Shown: in pieces, positions 63,724-64,000 of the stretch
How the letters are laid out: each line of letters begins with the position of its first letter
How positions within the stretch are numbered: position 1 is the stretch's first letter
Source of the DNA: Eutreptiella sp. 'Long Island Sound 2002'
Lineage: Eukaryota; Euglenozoa; Euglenophyceae; Eutreptiales; Eutreptiaceae
Length of the DNA: 64,000 nt
Assembly (NCBI GenBank): GCA_964036045.1
Contig: OZ038385.1
Span: 21,148,813 to 21,212,812 of the forward strand
Direction of reading: 5' to 3'
The notes under the pieces: generated by a model
The model's input: the letters and a program-made list of their open reading frames with translations, nothing else
The model's database searches: none
Told to the model about the DNA's origin: nothing
Translations under genes and position numbers: made by a program

Positions 63724-64000
63724 GTGTGCGTGGGAGACGCGGGGGGGGGGGGGGGGGAGGGTTTGGACTGAAGGGATTGGGCTCGGCATGTCGTTGTTGT
63801 GTTGGTGGTGTGTGGCACAACGCAACACAACACAGCACAACACGGCACTGCACAACACACCGCAGCACAACACCAACACCGTGCCAACGCCAACGCCAAC
63901 ATCGGCGCCGTCACCAAGAGAAGAGGGGGTTGCAAGGGTGGTTGCAAAACCGTTTACCGGCGGTTGGAGCAGCGGTTGGAAGGCAATGTCTGGCGGGTAC
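63724..64000 (+). other. Intron 12 of the large gene (incomplete)
   Basis: Starts GTGTGCGTG. Contains a G tract (63749-63760), AACAC/AACGC-type pentamers (63815-63875) and a final ACCGGCGGTTGGAGCAGCGG-like word, as in other introns of this gene. Confidence 0.6.

Overview
The window looks like nuclear DNA of a photosynthetic protist whose plastid came from a red alga by secondary endosymbiosis (haptophyte, ochrophyte or a relative; the exact group cannot be fixed from sequence alone). Two single-exon genes in the first 6.3 kb begin with a signal peptide followed by a phenylalanine-led transit region (VASF-PTEF and ALF-VPTT), as in such algae. Coding DNA is very C/G-rich. Non-coding DNA is full of homopolymeric C or G tracts, minisatellites and decayed mobile elements. 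The multi-exon gene has GT...AG introns, most of whose donors start GTG (often GTGTGT).

Layout. 1-6.3 kb: a plastid-targeted membrane protein of unknown function (1141-2787) and a thylakoid-lumen FKBP-type prolyl isomerase with an inserted PDZ domain (4974-6287). 6.3-10.4 kb: repeats, with piggyBac-like zinc-finger debris. 10387-15729: an uninterrupted 1,780-residue polyketide-synthase-like gene with the order degenerate KS, AT, ACP, then NeuD/PglD-like acyltransferase, ACP, acyltransferase, ACP, acyltransferase. Its 3' half is 2.65 copies of an almost perfect 984-bp repeat. 15.7-25.8 kb: a repeat graveyard with a broken RNase H domain, a possible transposon-derived ORF, a duplicated 0.4-kb sequence and a second copy of a repeat also found at 9 kb.

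25798 to beyond 63723: one very large gene, which I assembled from 12 exons with consistent reading phase at every junction (8,748 coding bases, 2,916 codons, open at the right edge). It encodes a signal peptide, about 1,650 residues of Ser/Thr/Pro-rich mucin-like stalk, a REJ-like (polycystin/sperm-receptor family) region, a GAIN-like region ending in a GPS autoproteolysis motif, one membrane helix and a cytoplasmic tail. Its introns (0.3-10.2 kb) hold most of the region's oddities: four tandem 1.1-1.8-kb elements with 13-bp inverted ends separated by telomere-like hexamers, an array with tRNA-like promoter boxes, 42-bp and 51-bp minisatellites, and pentanucleotide satellites.

The best candidates for something undescribed are the KS-dead PKS fused to tandem sugar-acyltransferase/ACP modules and the TIR/telomere-hexamer array. 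Domain calls rest on motif recognition by eye; no database search was run.
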